Of a stretch of 64,000 nt of DNA, positions 16,004-25,903 are shown piece after piece. This DNA comes from Aphanothece sacrum FPU1. GTDB taxonomy: Bacteria; Cyanobacteriota; Cyanobacteriia; Cyanobacteriales; Microcystaceae. Position numbers and translations under genes: made by a program. The stretch is from positions 744,001 through 808,000 of the forward strand of contig NZ_BDQK01000013.1 in assembly GCF_003864295.1 (NCBI RefSeq), written 5' to 3'. The notes beneath the pieces were generated by a model that was not told the DNA's origin, made no database searches, and saw only the letters and a program-made list of their open reading frames with translations. Each line of letters begins with the position of its first letter. Within the stretch, counting starts at the first letter, position 1.

Positions 16004-17239
16004 ATGAAAGTATCTTCTGATAATTACCCTAAGTCTCTGATTCGTCCCGTGCAGTATCGGGATCTTGACTGGTTGGAAGCCCTTACCAGTGATTCTGCTC
16101 AATCCCAACAAAACTCCGTTTCTGTCTCATTTCAAGAGCAATTACAACAGGTTAGACGTTGGTTTGGACTGCTGAAGTTTCTCAGTTGGTTTCCTAATCT
16201 GTTTCAGGATCATTTTCGCGTCTATGTAGCTGAATTACCGAAATCTTCCCCAGAAGTTAACTTAAAGGGGTTTATCCAGATTTCGCCTTTTAATACGGGG
16301 CGTAGTACCTGGCGTGTAGAACGGGTTATCATAGCTGATGGAGAAGGAGAACCGGAATTATTGACTAATCCTAAAGGCATCGGTTCTCAATTATTACGCC
16401 ATTGTCTAGAAAAGATCTGGGAAGCCAGAACTTGGGTATTAGAAGTTAATATTAATGAAAAAAATACCCTTGCATTGTATCGTCAAAATGGGTTTCAACC
16501 TTTGGCCCAATTAACTTATTGGTTTTTAGAACCAGAATTATTACAACAACTGGCCCAACATAATTCAGATTTATCCAATTTATTACCTGTTAGTAATGCT
16601 GATGCTCATCTACTTTATCAGTTAGATTGTGTGTCTATGCCCCCATTATTACGGCAAGTTTTTGATCGCAACCCCCAAGATTTTAGGACTCGTTTTTTAA
16701 CTGGGTTTTTTTCAAAATGGCAAGAGTGGTTTAATCAACGAGAAGTGGCCGAGGGATATGTATTTGAACCCCAACGTAAAGCAGCGATCGGCTATTTTAA
16801 ATTAATCCTATCTAAAGATGGTTCACAAGCTCATCAAGCTCAATTAACTGTTCATCCTGCTTATACTTGGCTTTATCCTAAGTTACTGGCTCAGATGGCT
16901 CAAATTGTCCAAAAATTTCCTAATCCAAGTTTAGAATTAGTGTCATCAGATTATCAACATGAACGAGAAGAATATCTAGAAAAATTAGGAGCAAAACCTA
17001 TAGAACATTCTTTGTTGATGTCTCGTTCTGTTTGGCATAAACTCAAAGAAGTGAAACCAGAAGGACTGCATTTATCAGAAATGTTCCAAGGGTTACAAGC
17101 AGTTCCTCGAACTCCTATTCCTAGTCGTATGGCCTGGCTAAAAACACCCTTAAACCCTTCAGAAAAAAACACTAAACCGAATAATCAAAAAGAGCAAAAT
17201 TCTTCTCTAGAACCTTCAGAAAACCCTGATCACGAGTAA
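16004..17239 (+). CDS. GNAT-family N-acetyltransferase with two GNAT-like halves
   Basis: 411 aa. The N-terminal half (about 12-175) ends with the classic acetyl-CoA region NPKGIGSQLLRHCLEKI and VNINEKNTLALYRQNGFQPL. The second half (about 185-345) looks like a degenerate copy (KAAIGYFKLILS, LTVHPAYTWLYPKLLAQMAQI, YLEKLGAKPIEHSLLM). The last 60 residues are polar and probably disordered. The substrate is unknown. It stands alone between yidD and ldpA on the same strand. Confidence 0.8.
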   Translation: MKVSSDNYPKSLIRPVQYRDLDWLEALTSDSAQSQQNSVSVSFQEQLQQVRRWFGLLKFLSWFPNLFQDHFRVYVAELPKSSPEVNLKGFIQISPFNTGRSTWRVERVIIADGEGEPELLTNPKGIGSQLLRHCLEKIWEARTWVLEVNINEKNTLALYRQNGFQPLAQLTYWFLEPELLQQLAQHNSDLSNLLPVSNADAHLLYQLDCVSMPPLLRQVFDRNPQDFRTRFLTGFFSKWQEWFNQREVAEGYVFEPQRKAAIGYFKLILSKDGSQAHQAQLTVHPAYTWLYPKLLAQMAQIVQKFPNPSLELVSSDYQHEREEYLEKLGAKPIEHSLLMSRSVWHKLKEVKPEGLHLSEMFQGLQAVPRTPIPSRMAWLKTPLNPSEKNTKPNNQKEQNSSLEPSENPDHE

Positions 17240-17470
17240 GGAAAATTAATGAACTGTTAACCCAAACGACTGAGCAAATACACTCAAAATGTTTTTGAAG
17301 CTCTGTTGTTATGTAAAATCAGTTTTAGGGAACAATAACAGTAAATTGATTGAGATGATCTAGAGTATGAAAGCTTCAGAAACCAGTAATTTCGTTATAG
17401 AAATACAGAAAATTAACTAACAACTAGAAAAAATACCCACAATTGATACACAAACCGTTAGCATAGAGAG

Positions 17471-18547
17471 GTGAGCGATCTATTTTATCCGTTGCGATCT
17501 CTAAAAGCGGGAAACTGGTTTAAATTAATCTGTGGCGCAAGTTTTCAAGACTTGCCAGCCATTCGCACTCTCACCCTTATTTATACTTTAGCGGGTGTTG
17601 ATTGCATCGATGTTGCTGCTGATACGGCCGTCATTAATTCGGCTAAAGAAGGGATAAAAATAGCCCAAGGTTTGGGAAATATTGCCAAAAAGAAAGGCTA
17701 TCAGGGCATAAATAACCCCTGGCTAATGGTAAGTTTAAATGACGGGGAAGACCCCCATTTTCGCAAAGCTTACTTTAATGCTCAAATTTGTCCCCCAGAC
17801 TGTCCCCGTCCCTGCGAAACCATTTGTCCTGCCCAAGCGATCAACTTATTTGGGGTCATCGATCAGCGTTGTTATGGATGTGGTCGCTGTTTACCTGTCT
17901 GTCCCCATAATTTAATTCAGACGCGATCGCATATTATCACCCCAAATCAGATTATTCCCCTTATTGAACCGATGGGAGTAGATGCCCTCGAAATTCATAC
18001 CCAAGTGGGTCGAGAAGCCCAATTTAAGCAGTTGTGGCAAGCGATCGCCCCTTGGGTGGATCAGTTAAAACTGATTGCCATTAGCTGTCCCGATGGAGAA
18101 TCATTAATTGATTATCTCCACACTCTTTATGAGGTAATGTCTCCCTTGCCCTGCCCTTTGCTATGGCAAACAGACGGTCGCCCCATGAGTGGAGATATCG
18201 GCAAAGGAACTACCCATGCTGCCATAAAACTCGCCCAAAAAGTCCTTAATTCTAGTTTACCAGGATTGGTGCAATTAGCAGGAGGAACTAATCATCATAC
18301 TGTTCCTAAATTAAGAGAATTAGGATTATTAAAGGAGGCAAGAGATAAAAGAATAGAAAATGATACCTTTGTAGTAGGGGTTGCTTATGGCAGTTATGCC
18401 CGTTCTTTATTGTCTCCCATTTTAGAAACATTAGAAATGACCTCAATGTCTTCAAATACAACTCATCAGTTAGAAAATTATCCTGATTTACTCTGGCAAG
18501 CGGTAGCTACTGCTTATGAATTAGTTTCTCAGATTAAATCCTTTTAA
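17471..18547 (+). CDS. ldpA: Light-dependent period protein LdpA (circadian redox sensor)
   Basis: 358 aa, starting at GTG 17471 to give the conserved N-terminus MSDLFYPLRSLKAGNWFKL. LdpA is an iron-sulfur protein that links photosynthetic redox state to the KaiABC clock through CikA and KaiA. Two ferredoxin-like Cys groups are visible: Cys107, 111, 115 and 119 (CPPDCPRPCETICP) and Cys134, 137, 140 and 144 (CYGCGRCLPVCP). The C-terminal domain includes LVQLAGGTNHHTVPKL. The gene is 81 nt before ycf45 on the same strand. Confidence 0.93.
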   Translation: MSDLFYPLRSLKAGNWFKLICGASFQDLPAIRTLTLIYTLAGVDCIDVAADTAVINSAKEGIKIAQGLGNIAKKKGYQGINNPWLMVSLNDGEDPHFRKAYFNAQICPPDCPRPCETICPAQAINLFGVIDQRCYGCGRCLPVCPHNLIQTRSHIITPNQIIPLIEPMGVDALEIHTQVGREAQFKQLWQAIAPWVDQLKLIAISCPDGESLIDYLHTLYEVMSPLPCPLLWQTDGRPMSGDIGKGTTHAAIKLAQKVLNSSLPGLVQLAGGTNHHTVPKLRELGLLKEARDKRIENDTFVVGVAYGSYARSLLSPILETLEMTSMSSNTTHQLENYPDLLWQAVATAYELVSQIKSF

Positions 18548-18628
18548 ACAATAAACAAAGGAAAGCTTTCAACCTTGAATTGTTAATTGTTAACCTCATC
18601 CATACCTTTATCAGATTCAGAACCTTTA

Positions 18629-20383
18629 ATGCCAAATAATACCCTTTCTCAACGGATGCAAATTACCGATGATATCGGTAAACTTCTTGCTATTTTACCG
18701 CCAGATATTCGTCAGCAAATTGAGCAACATCCTAAACAAGATCGCTTAATTGAAGTTGTTATGGATTTGGGAAGATTACCAGAAGCGCGGTTTCCTGATG
18801 AAGCGGTTTATTTAGGAAATACACCCATTTCCCCCGAAGATTTACAACATTGTATTGAACGAGTCGGCAGTTTTAGTGGGGATAACCGGGCCGGAATTGA
18901 ACGAACTTTACACCGTATTAGTGCCATTCGTAACCGCACAGGTATTATTATCGGATTAACCTGTCGTATGGGACGGGCCGTTTTTGGTACCATCAGCATG
19001 ATTCGGGATTTAGTAGAAACGGGTCAATCCTTACTGCTTTTGGGTCGTCCTGGAGTGGGTAAAACGACGGCCTTGCGAGAAATTGCCAGGGTATTAGCAG
19101 ATGATTTTAATAAGCGGGTGGTCATTATTGACACCTCTAACGAAATTGCCGGAGATGGAGATATTCCTCATCCGGCCATTGGTCGGGCCCGACGGATGCA
19201 GGTTTCCCGTCCTGAATTACAACATCAGGTAATGATCGAGGCTGTGGAAAATCATATGCCAGAAGTGATCGTTATTGATGAAATTGGTACAGAATTAGAG
19301 GCATTAGCGGCCCGAACTATTGCAGAACGAGGAGTACAATTAGTAGGGACGGCCCACGGCAACCGCATTGATAATTTGATTAAAAATCCGACTTTATCCG
19401 ACTTAGTAGGAGGAATTCAAGCGGTAACGTTAGGGGATGAGGAGGCCCGACGACGGGGTTCTCAGAAGACCGTATTAGAACGGAAGGCCCCCCCAACTTT
19501 TGAAATTGCCATCGAAATGTTAGAACGTCAGCGTTGGGTGATTCATGAAAATGTGTCCCACACGGTTGATATGTTGTTACGGGGTGTAGAACCTAACCCA
19601 CAAGTCAGAACGGTTGATGAGAACGCAGAACTGACTATTACCCAAGAAAAGTTAGACAAACCTCCCAGTTATGGGTTAACTGGTACGGTCGGTTTAGAAA
19701 GTGTCCCTCGGCCCACGGGATTACGCGCATCAGGACGCATGACTCCTCTTGCACCGATGGGGCTAAATCAAGGGGGATTCTCTAGTGATTTTGAGCGTCT
19801 TTTGGATGAGTCTTGGTGTCAACCGGAAGGGGAAGGGGAAAGCGAAAAAATACGCATTCCTGGCCCTAATGGGGAGGATTTCCCTGTTTATGTCTATCCC
19901 TATGGTATCGGGCGATCGCAGCTTGAACAGGTGATTGATGTTCTTAATTTACCTGTTGTTCTAACGAAAGATCTCAGTAATGCGGATGTGGTGTTGGCCT
20001 TGCGTTCCCATCTGAAAAATGAGTCTAAGTTACGTCAGATTGCCAGGGTTCGTCAAATTCCTGTACATGGGGTAAAATCTAACACTATTCCCCAAATTAC
20101 TCGTACTTTGCGGCGATTATTAGGGATGGATGAGGTCAAAATCCCTGAGACGGCTGATTTACGGTTGTTTACTCGTGGGGGTAATGATGATGAGTTGGAA
20201 GCTTTGGAAGAAGCGCGACTGGCAGTAGAACAGATTGTATTACCAAAAGGGCAACCTGTGGAGTTATTACCGCGATCGCCGCAAGTGCGAAAAATGCAGC
20301 ATGAATTAGTAGAACATTATCGGTTACAGTCTGATAGTTTTGGGGAGGAACCTAACCGTAGATTACGGATTTATCCGGCTTAA
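18629..20383 (+). CDS. ycf45: Ycf45-type AAA ATPase with R3H domain
   Basis: 584 aa from ATG 18629. A TTG at 18587 would add 14 poorly supported residues. It is a cyanobacterial and plastid-conserved ATPase related to stage III sporulation AA/PilT-like P-loop proteins. Walker A is GRPGVGKTT (139-147). VIVIDEIGTELEA follows as Walker B, then GVQLVGTAHG. The C-terminal part (from about 440) includes an R3H-like nucleic-acid-binding segment ending RKMQHELVEHYRLQSDSFG and RRLRIYP. The precise function is not established. It is downstream of ldpA. Confidence 0.88.
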   Translation: MPNNTLSQRMQITDDIGKLLAILPPDIRQQIEQHPKQDRLIEVVMDLGRLPEARFPDEAVYLGNTPISPEDLQHCIERVGSFSGDNRAGIERTLHRISAIRNRTGIIIGLTCRMGRAVFGTISMIRDLVETGQSLLLLGRPGVGKTTALREIARVLADDFNKRVVIIDTSNEIAGDGDIPHPAIGRARRMQVSRPELQHQVMIEAVENHMPEVIVIDEIGTELEALAARTIAERGVQLVGTAHGNRIDNLIKNPTLSDLVGGIQAVTLGDEEARRRGSQKTVLERKAPPTFEIAIEMLERQRWVIHENVSHTVDMLLRGVEPNPQVRTVDENAELTITQEKLDKPPSYGLTGTVGLESVPRPTGLRASGRMTPLAPMGLNQGGFSSDFERLLDESWCQPEGEGESEKIRIPGPNGEDFPVYVYPYGIGRSQLEQVIDVLNLPVVLTKDLSNADVVLALRSHLKNESKLRQIARVRQIPVHGVKSNTIPQITRTLRRLLGMDEVKIPETADLRLFTRGGNDDELEALEEARLAVEQIVLPKGQPVELLPRSPQVRKMQHELVEHYRLQSDSFGEEPNRRLRIYPA

Positions 20384-20397
20384 TAAGATACTTTGTC

Positions 20398-20457
20398 GGG
20401 GCGGGTTTATCTAATATATTTATTAGAATCATGTAATTTTGTTAATAACCCGCCCTT
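20398..20457. repeat. Repeat C variant, likely terminator of ycf45
   Basis: GGGCGGGTTT at the left and AATAACCCGCCC at the right form a hairpin enclosing about 40 nt, 15 nt after the ycf45 stop. The ends match the repeat C copies at 22239, 33949 and 37081, but the interior is diverged. Confidence 0.55.
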
Positions 20458-20683
20458 GTATGCGAACCCATTAATAAAATGTTTTTTGTTTAAGTAATGT
20501 TAACGATATCAGATAAATAGTTAGTAACATCAAGAATTGTTTTTAAATGTGTCAGAGACAGTTTTGGTAACTGATTTTGAATTTGTTTCCGAATTTATTG
20601 CATTTGCTCTGTTTTACTTGTATAAGTTATTTTGTTATTCATACAATTTCTATTTTGAAAAATTAGGTATCATTAAAATAATT

Positions 20684-20884
20684 GGTTCTACCGGACAAGT
20701 TATGGTAAATTATTACAAATGATAGACCTTTGATAGACCTTAACTCGCTCAGAATTAAGCTATACAAACAAAGGTTGCCTACGCAACCGAGAATTTAGTC
20801 CGCGTAGGCGGACTTAGTCTTTATAGGATCAGACATAAGGTCTGTCATTAATTATTAATTTAGCATAGTAAGTCCGATAGAACC
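20684..20884. mobile_element. 201-bp MITE with 8-bp target duplication (copy 1)
   Basis: Terminal inverted repeats start GGTTCTACCGGAC and end with the complement GTCCGATAGAACC. Matches extend inward to about 28 bp (TATGGTAAATTA / TAATTTAGCATA). Directly outside both ends is AAATAATT (20676-20683 and 20885-20892), a perfect 8-bp target duplication. GG ends and 8-bp duplications suggest an ISL3-type transposase. There is no coding capacity. A second copy is at 33752-33947. Confidence 0.85.
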
Positions 20885-21093
20885 AAATAATTGAGAATTA
20901 TAATAGCATATTTTGTCAAAAATGACAACATTAATCACGAACTGTAGAGTTCAATGACGGGCAAAATGCCCATTCCACAAAAAACATAAAAATTAACCTA
21001 AATATTTAAAAATAAGCATAATCACTAATAGCCTAAATCACTCTTTTGGGGGAATAATAAAAAGATAAACCATGATACTTTTAAGAAGAGTAT

Positions 21094-21237
21094 ATAAGTA
21101 AAGCTCATAATTCGTAGAGTGGGTTAGACGCGGCTATGATTTTGATGAAAAACTAATAAGTTTTAAGGCGCGTCGTAACCCACCATCTTAAGTATTGTAG
21201 GCTTATTATACATTTTATACCAAGATCGGGAGAGCCT
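21094..21237. repeat. Dispersed repeat A, copy 3 (full length)
   Basis: The most complete copy, 144 nt. It contains the arms GTGGGTTAGACGCG and GCGCGTCGTAACCCACC, and a tail ending GGGAGAGCCT. It served as reference for the two half-copies around the IscB element. It lies between MITE copy 1 and the TVP38 gene. The remainder of 20885-21319 holds no gene that I can see. Confidence 0.75.
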
Positions 21238-21319
21238 ATATTACGTCCCACACGATACTTTATTGAGTCGCAAACTACTGTAAATTTAGATACGGACTGG
21301 GTTATTTTTGGGAGGAACA

Positions 21320-22018
21320 ATGAAAACAACTCACAAATATCGATTTTATGTCCAACGTAAATATCAAATATTTATTATATTTTTTCTGCTGACTTTACTA
21401 ATTATTTGGTGGGGACATAATAGTTTTAACTCTCATTTATTTACCTCAGAAGGATTACACAATATTCTCACTAAATCAGGTTGGCTTGCCCCTTTTATTT
21501 ATATCATTTTTTTAGTTATTTCTGTGGTCATTTCTCAAATTCCTGCTATTCCATTAGTGATGGCTGCTGGAATGGTTTGGAATCCTCCCCTTGCTACTAT
21601 ATATAGTGTAATTGGGGGATTTTTAGGAGGATTATTAGCCTATTATTTAGGTCGTACTTTAGGAAGAAATGGAATTAAAGCATTGACAGGAAAAATGTTT
21701 TATATTTCTAAAGACAGAGGAGAAATTTATCTCGGTTTTCTAATTTTTATGACTCGACTAATTCCTTTATTTTCTTTTGATTTAATTAGTTATGCTTCTG
21801 GTTTTGCTGGAATTTCTTTGCCTATTTATGCAATTAGTACTTTATTCGGCATGATTCCACCTACATTTTTATTAACTTATATGGGGTCTAGTTTAACCTT
21901 AGATTTTTATCAGAAATTGAATATTATGAGCTTTTTATTATTAAGTACCTTAATATTTGCTTGGTTGATTCATCGCTATAATTTTTTAGGTTTAAAAAAT
22001 TTAATTCATGTTGAATAA
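21320..22018 (+). CDS. TVP38/TMEM64-family membrane protein (DedA-like, VTT domain)
   Basis: 232 aa from ATG 21320, with GGAGGA four bases upstream. Membrane spans are at about 12-32, 50-75, 80-100, 140-165, 170-190 and 205-225. The family signature is visible: PAIPLVMAAGMVWNPPLATIYS, then GGFLGGLLAYYLGRTLGR, and later FMTRLIPLFSFDLISYASG. These proteins are phospholipid scramblase-like or lipid-transport membrane proteins of the SNARE-associated/DedA superfamily. The exact role is unknown. Confidence 0.9.
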   Translation: MKTTHKYRFYVQRKYQIFIIFFLLTLLIIWWGHNSFNSHLFTSEGLHNILTKSGWLAPFIYIIFLVISVVISQIPAIPLVMAAGMVWNPPLATIYSVIGGFLGGLLAYYLGRTLGRNGIKALTGKMFYISKDRGEIYLGFLIFMTRLIPLFSFDLISYASGFAGISLPIYAISTLFGMIPPTFLLTYMGSSLTLDFYQKLNIMSFLLLSTLIFAWLIHRYNFLGLKNLIHVE

Positions 22019-22086
22019 TATCTAATACTAATTTTTTATAAACGTAGGTTGGGTTGAGGCACGAAACCCAAAACTAAAATCTTATT

Positions 22087-22114
22087 GTAGGGGTCAACGG
22101 CCGTTGACCCCTAC
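22087..22114. repeat. Palindromic repeat B, copy 2 (perfect palindrome)
   Basis: A perfect 28-bp palindrome with half-site GTAGGGGTCAACGG, 68 nt after the TVP38 stop and followed by GTTTTAT. Just upstream (22043-22072) is a GTAGGTTGGGTTGAGG...CGAAACCCA motif of the kind widespread in cyanobacterial genomes. Confidence 0.75.
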
Positions 22115-22123
22115 GTTTTATAT

Positions 22124-22350
22124 CTAAAGAGTTATTCCTAAAAACGTAATAATTTGAGGGAATATTCTCGTACAAGCTGTGGCTAATTTAGTGGCAGGTT
22201 CTAATCCTTTAGCAAGAGTTTCTAATAAATTAACGGCTCGGGTTTTTTACATAAATCAATGATTCTCAGCAAAAAACTAGATAAACCCGCCGGAGGCTGT
22301 GCAATTAATTTTGCTTCGGTACTTAAATATCCAATAGTAATTGGGTAAAA
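22124..22350 (-). pseudogene. Decayed coding relic of an unrecognised gene
   Basis: On the minus strand two coding-like stretches sit in different frames. One (about 22350-22235) reads PITIGYLSTEAKLIAQPPAG then LSSFLLRIIDLCKKPE. The other (22238-22124) reads VNLLETLAKGLEPATKLATA then CTRIFPQIITFLGITL before a stop. The break coincides with a minus-strand copy of repeat C (22239-22292). There is no start codon. It looks like the C-terminal end of a dead gene. I do not recognise the family. Confidence 0.35.
22239..22292 (-). repeat. Repeat C, inverted copy within a gene relic
   Basis: The reverse complement begins GGCGGGTTTATCTAGTTTTT and ends GATTTATGTAAAAAACCCG, matching the copies at 33949 and 37081. 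It lies inside the relic and may have been inserted in frame (LSSFLLRIIDLCKKP). Confidence 0.65.
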
Positions 22351-22381
22351 TTAGCATATAGTTAATGTTGAGCTTAATAAT

Positions 22382-22930
22382 ATGGTTTCGGCAACTTACA
22401 AATGGTCGATAGATAAATGGCACGAATTGGTGAAATCTGGAGTGCTAGAAGGGCAAAAGGTGGAGTTATTAGAAGGAGATATCGTTGAGATGAGTCCAGA
22501 GGGTGTCGAACATAGCTTTACTAACGAGAGCATAGTTATTTATCTACGAAACAAGCTATCTCGATTAGCTCATGTTAGAGAATCTCATCCTATCACTTTA
22601 GATAATTCTGAACCCGAACCCGATATTGCTATTGTTAGATTGCCTTTAGCTATTTATCGTACCCATCATCCTTATGCAGAAGATATTTATTGGTTAATTG
22701 AGGTGTCCCAAGGAACACTCAAGAAAGATTTAGAACAGAAAGTTACTACTTATGCTCGTAATAGAATCTCTGAATATTGGGTAATCGATCTAAAAAATAA
22801 GAAGTTAATTATTCATACTCAGCCGAATAAAGATAAATACTTGCAAATAGTTGAATATAAATCGGGAATAGTAATGCCTCAAGCTTTTGCCAATATCGAG
22901 ATCGAGATCGATAATTTATTGTTGTATTAA
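22382..22930 (+). CDS. Uma2-family (DUF820) restriction endonuclease-like protein
   Basis: 182 aa. Members of this family are very abundant in cyanobacteria and have a PD-(D/E)XK nuclease-like fold. They are often thought to be linked to mobile DNA. Visible features: the N-terminal KWHELVKSGVLEGQKVELLEGDIVEMSP, the acidic core EPEPDIAIVRLP, IYWLIEVSQGTLKKDLEQKV with the catalytic-type Glu, and the C-terminal YWVIDLKNKKLIIH. It starts at ATG 22382. The true role is unknown. Confidence 0.88.
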   Translation: MVSATYKWSIDKWHELVKSGVLEGQKVELLEGDIVEMSPEGVEHSFTNESIVIYLRNKLSRLAHVRESHPITLDNSEPEPDIAIVRLPLAIYRTHHPYAEDIYWLIEVSQGTLKKDLEQKVTTYARNRISEYWVIDLKNKKLIIHTQPNKDKYLQIVEYKSGIVMPQAFANIEIEIDNLLLY

Positions 22931-23080
22931 TTGTTGCCAATTCAGGTGTTATTGATTTGCGCCATGCTGTAATACCGCCAGCTAAAACAAAGGTATGTAC
23001 TCCTTAATAATCCTTTCTTCCGTACTTATGTTGAAAAGGAATAATAAGCTATAATATTTTACTAGTGGATTAGGTTTTCG

Positions 23081-25903
23081 ATGAAAGAGTCTAAATTGAT
23101 CGAATCGTCAGAAAAGCCAAAGATTCAGAAGGCGAAAGGATTAAATGCAATTTCTTTACGCTTAGTCTTAATCTTGCCCTTTGTCCTGCAAATTGTTGGT
23201 GCAGTAGGATTAGTAGGCTATCTTTCCTTCAAAAACGGACAGCAAGAAGTGAATAATTTAGCTGGTCAACTGCGAAGAACTCACACAAAACAAATTTCCT
23301 ATTATCTTAGCAACTACTTATCCGTCCCCCAAGAAATTAATCAGATTAATCAGGAAATAATTACATCAGGCTTGCTAAAGTTAGATGACTTTGAACGAAT
23401 GGGACATTTATTTTGGCAGCAGGTACAGACATACGAAGTAGGTTATATTGACTTTGCTAATGAAGAGAAAGAATTTCTTGGCGTTGAGCGATTTGATAAT
23501 GGTCAGATATTACTCCACGAAGAACAGAAAAATACAAACAGAAAAAGCTTTAAGTATAAGATTGACAATCATGGTAATCGAAAATATCTGGGAACAACTG
23601 ACGTTATTGAAGATATCCGTAAAGAGGGTTGGTATGCCGATGCTGTTAAGGCTGGACACCCTATTTGGACACAGATTTATCAATGGGACGACAAGCCAGT
23701 ATTATCGATTTCCTCAAGCTACCCAATCTACGACAAAAATAAAAATCTATTAGGTGTGATTGGGGTTGACCTAGTTCTTTCTCAAATTAACGATTTTTTG
23801 AGGACAATTTCAATTAGTCCTTCAAGTTGTATCTTCATTTTAGAGAGAAATGGATTAGTTGTGGCTAGTTCTAGTGAGGTTCCTTTTTCTGAGGTTGTTG
23901 ATGGTAAAGTTAATCGACTGAGTGCGTCAGGAAGTTCAGATATACTTATAAAATATAGCACTGAATTTTTGCAAAAAAAGTTTGGTGATTTGTCCAAAAT
24001 AGAGCAAAGCCATCAATTAGATTTTTTTCTACCTAATAGTAATGAACGTTATTTTTTGCAAGTCACACCCTGGAAAGATAAATATGGATTGAATTGGCTA
24101 GTGATAGTAGTCGTACCTGAGTCAGATTTTATGGGACAGATTAATGCCAATAGACAAATAACCATCATCCTCTGTGTTTTAGCCCTAATAATAGCCATTA
24201 TTCTCGGATTAATTACCTCCTCTTGGATTACTCAACCCATTCGACGTTTGAGTCAAGCATCTGTTGCTATTGCTCAAGGAAATTTGAACCAAAAAGTAGA
24301 AGTTAAAGGCATCATTGAACTAGCTATTTTATCCCATTCTTTCAATGAGATGGCCCAACAATTACAAGCCTCCTTTGCTAATTTAGCTAGTACCAATCAA
24401 CAACTAGATCAAACTAATGCAGAATTAGAGAAAATCAATCAAGAATTAGAAATTAGAGTAGAAGAAAGAACTGCTGAATTAAAAGAAGCCAAAACTCTTG
24501 CCGAATCAGCTAATCGTGCTAAAAGCAAATTTATTGCTAACATGAGTCACGAACTTCGCACTCCCCTTAACGCCATCCTTGGTTTTAGCCAACTGCTGGA
24601 CCGTGAAACCTCTCTAACCCAACAACAACAAGGGAATATTCGCATTATTAATCGCAGTGGCCAACACTTATTATCCCTCATTAATGATGTATTAGATTTA
24701 GCCAAAATTGAGTCAGGAAAAATGACTCTTTATGGTACTGATTTCGATTTATACGATTTATTAGACCTCATCCATGAAATGTTAGCATTGAAAGCAACAT
24801 CTAAAGGGTTACAGTTAATTATTGAACGTGATAACAATCTACCCAAATATATCAACACAGATGAGAAAAAATTGCGTCAAGTTTTGCTTAATTTATTAGG
24901 GAATGCTATTAAATTTACCCATCAAGGCACTGTAACCCTAAGAGTAGGATTAGGAGACAAAGCTAACCATATTAACTTTGAAGTGGAAGATACCGGCGCA
25001 GGTATTGCGCCTGAAGATATAGACAGTTTATTTAAACCTTTTGTCCAAACAGAAATAGGCAAACAATCTCAACACGGAACAGGTTTAGGCTTGCCAATTA
25101 GTAAGAAATTTATTGAACTTATGGGCGGGAAAATTACGTTTAGTTCTCAAGTTAACCAAGGAACTATCTTTCGCTTTAGTATCGAATTTAAATTAAGTGA
25201 ATATCGTAAAATAAAAGAACAAAAATCCCTTCAAAGAGTCATTGCACTAGCACCAAATCAACCAGAATATCGAATTTTAGTCGTAGATGATTATTGGGAA
25301 AATCGTCAAGTATTATTAAAATTACTACAACCAATTGGTTTTACTGTCCGAGAAGCTTGTAATGGACAAGAAGCTGTAGACATTTGGCAAGAATGGCAAC
25401 CCAATCTTATTTGGATGGATATGAGGATGCCAGTAATGAATGGTTATGAAGCAACTCAACAGATTAGATCCCATCTTCAAGGACAAGCCACAGCCATTCT
25501 AGCGTTAACTGCTAGCACTTTAGAAGAAGACAAAGCCGTTGTCCTTTCGGCAGGTTGTGATGATTTTATTCGTAAACCTTTTCAGGAAGAAGTCATTTTT
25601 AAGAAGATGACGCAATATTTGGGAGTTCGTTATCTCTATGAAGATATTCACCCAGAGGATATCTCAAAAGCTGTTAACATTGATAAGTTAACCGCCGAAG
25701 CTTTAAGGATTATGCCTGATGAATGGTTAGAGGAACTTGCTGAAGCCGCTGCTTTAATTAATAATCAACTTATTACTCAATTACTCTCTCAAATATCTGA
25801 AGAACATCAAAGTTTAGCCCAAGCTATTCACATAGAAGTTGATAATTTTGATTTTGAACGTCTTATGAACCTTGCACAAAATGCTATAAACAATGGACAA
25901 TGA
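23081..25903 (+). CDS. Hybrid sensor histidine kinase/response regulator with periplasmic sensor (paralogue 1)
   Basis: 940 aa. Membrane span 1 at about 27-50, a periplasmic dCache-like sensor of about 300 residues, span 2 at about 358-382, HAMP ([14 protein letters not shown] onward), a coiled coil (about 430-478), HisKA with phosphorylatable His490 ([14 protein letters not shown]), HATPase with [12 protein letters not shown], and a C-terminal REC domain with Asp780 ([12 protein letters not shown]). A tail of about 75 residues follows. It overlaps the next gene (paralogue 2) by 4 nt (ATGA), so the two are co-translated. The signal sensed is unknown. Confidence 0.93.
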   Translation: MKESKLIESSEKPKIQKAKGLNAISLRLVLILPFVLQIVGAVGLVGYLSFKNGQQEVNNLAGQLRRTHTKQISYYLSNYLSVPQEINQINQEIITSGLLKLDDFERMGHLFWQQVQTYEVGYIDFANEEKEFLGVERFDNGQILLHEEQKNTNRKSFKYKIDNHGNRKYLGTTDVIEDIRKEGWYADAVKAGHPIWTQIYQWDDKPVLSISSSYPIYDKNKNLLGVIGVDLVLSQINDFLRTISISPSSCIFILERNGLVVASSSEVPFSEVVDGKVNRLSASGSSDILIKYSTEFLQKKFGDLSKIEQSHQLDFFLPNSNERYFLQVTPWKDKYGLNWLVIVVVPESDFMGQINANRQITIILCVLALIIAIILGLITSSWITQPIRRLSQASVAIAQGNLNQKVEVKGIIELAILSHSFNEMAQQLQASFANLASTNQQLDQTNAELEKINQELEIRVEERTAELKEAKTLAESANRAKSKFIANMSHELRTPLNAILGFSQLLDRETSLTQQQQGNIRIINRSGQHLLSLINDVLDLAKIESGKMTLYGTDFDLYDLLDLIHEMLALKATSKGLQLIIERDNNLPKYINTDEKKLRQVLLNLLGNAIKFTHQGTVTLRVGLGDKANHINFEVEDTGAGIAPEDIDSLFKPFVQTEIGKQSQHGTGLGLPISKKFIELMGGKITFSSQVNQGTIFRFSIEFKLSEYRKIKEQKSLQRVIALAPNQPEYRILVVDDYWENRQVLLKLLQPIGFTVREACNGQEAVDIWQEWQPNLIWMDMRMPVMNGYEATQQIRSHLQGQATAILALTASTLEEDKAVVLSAGCDDFIRKPFQEEVIFKKMTQYLGVRYLYEDIHPEDISKAVNIDKLTAEALRIMPDEWLEELAEAAALINNQLITQLLSQISEEHQSLAQAIHIEVDNFDFERLMNLAQNAINNGQ

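Noticed and set aside
20537-20722. 61-aa plus-strand frame after ycf45
   Set aside because: It ends inside the MITE and is AT-rich with no ribosome binding site or recognisable sequence.
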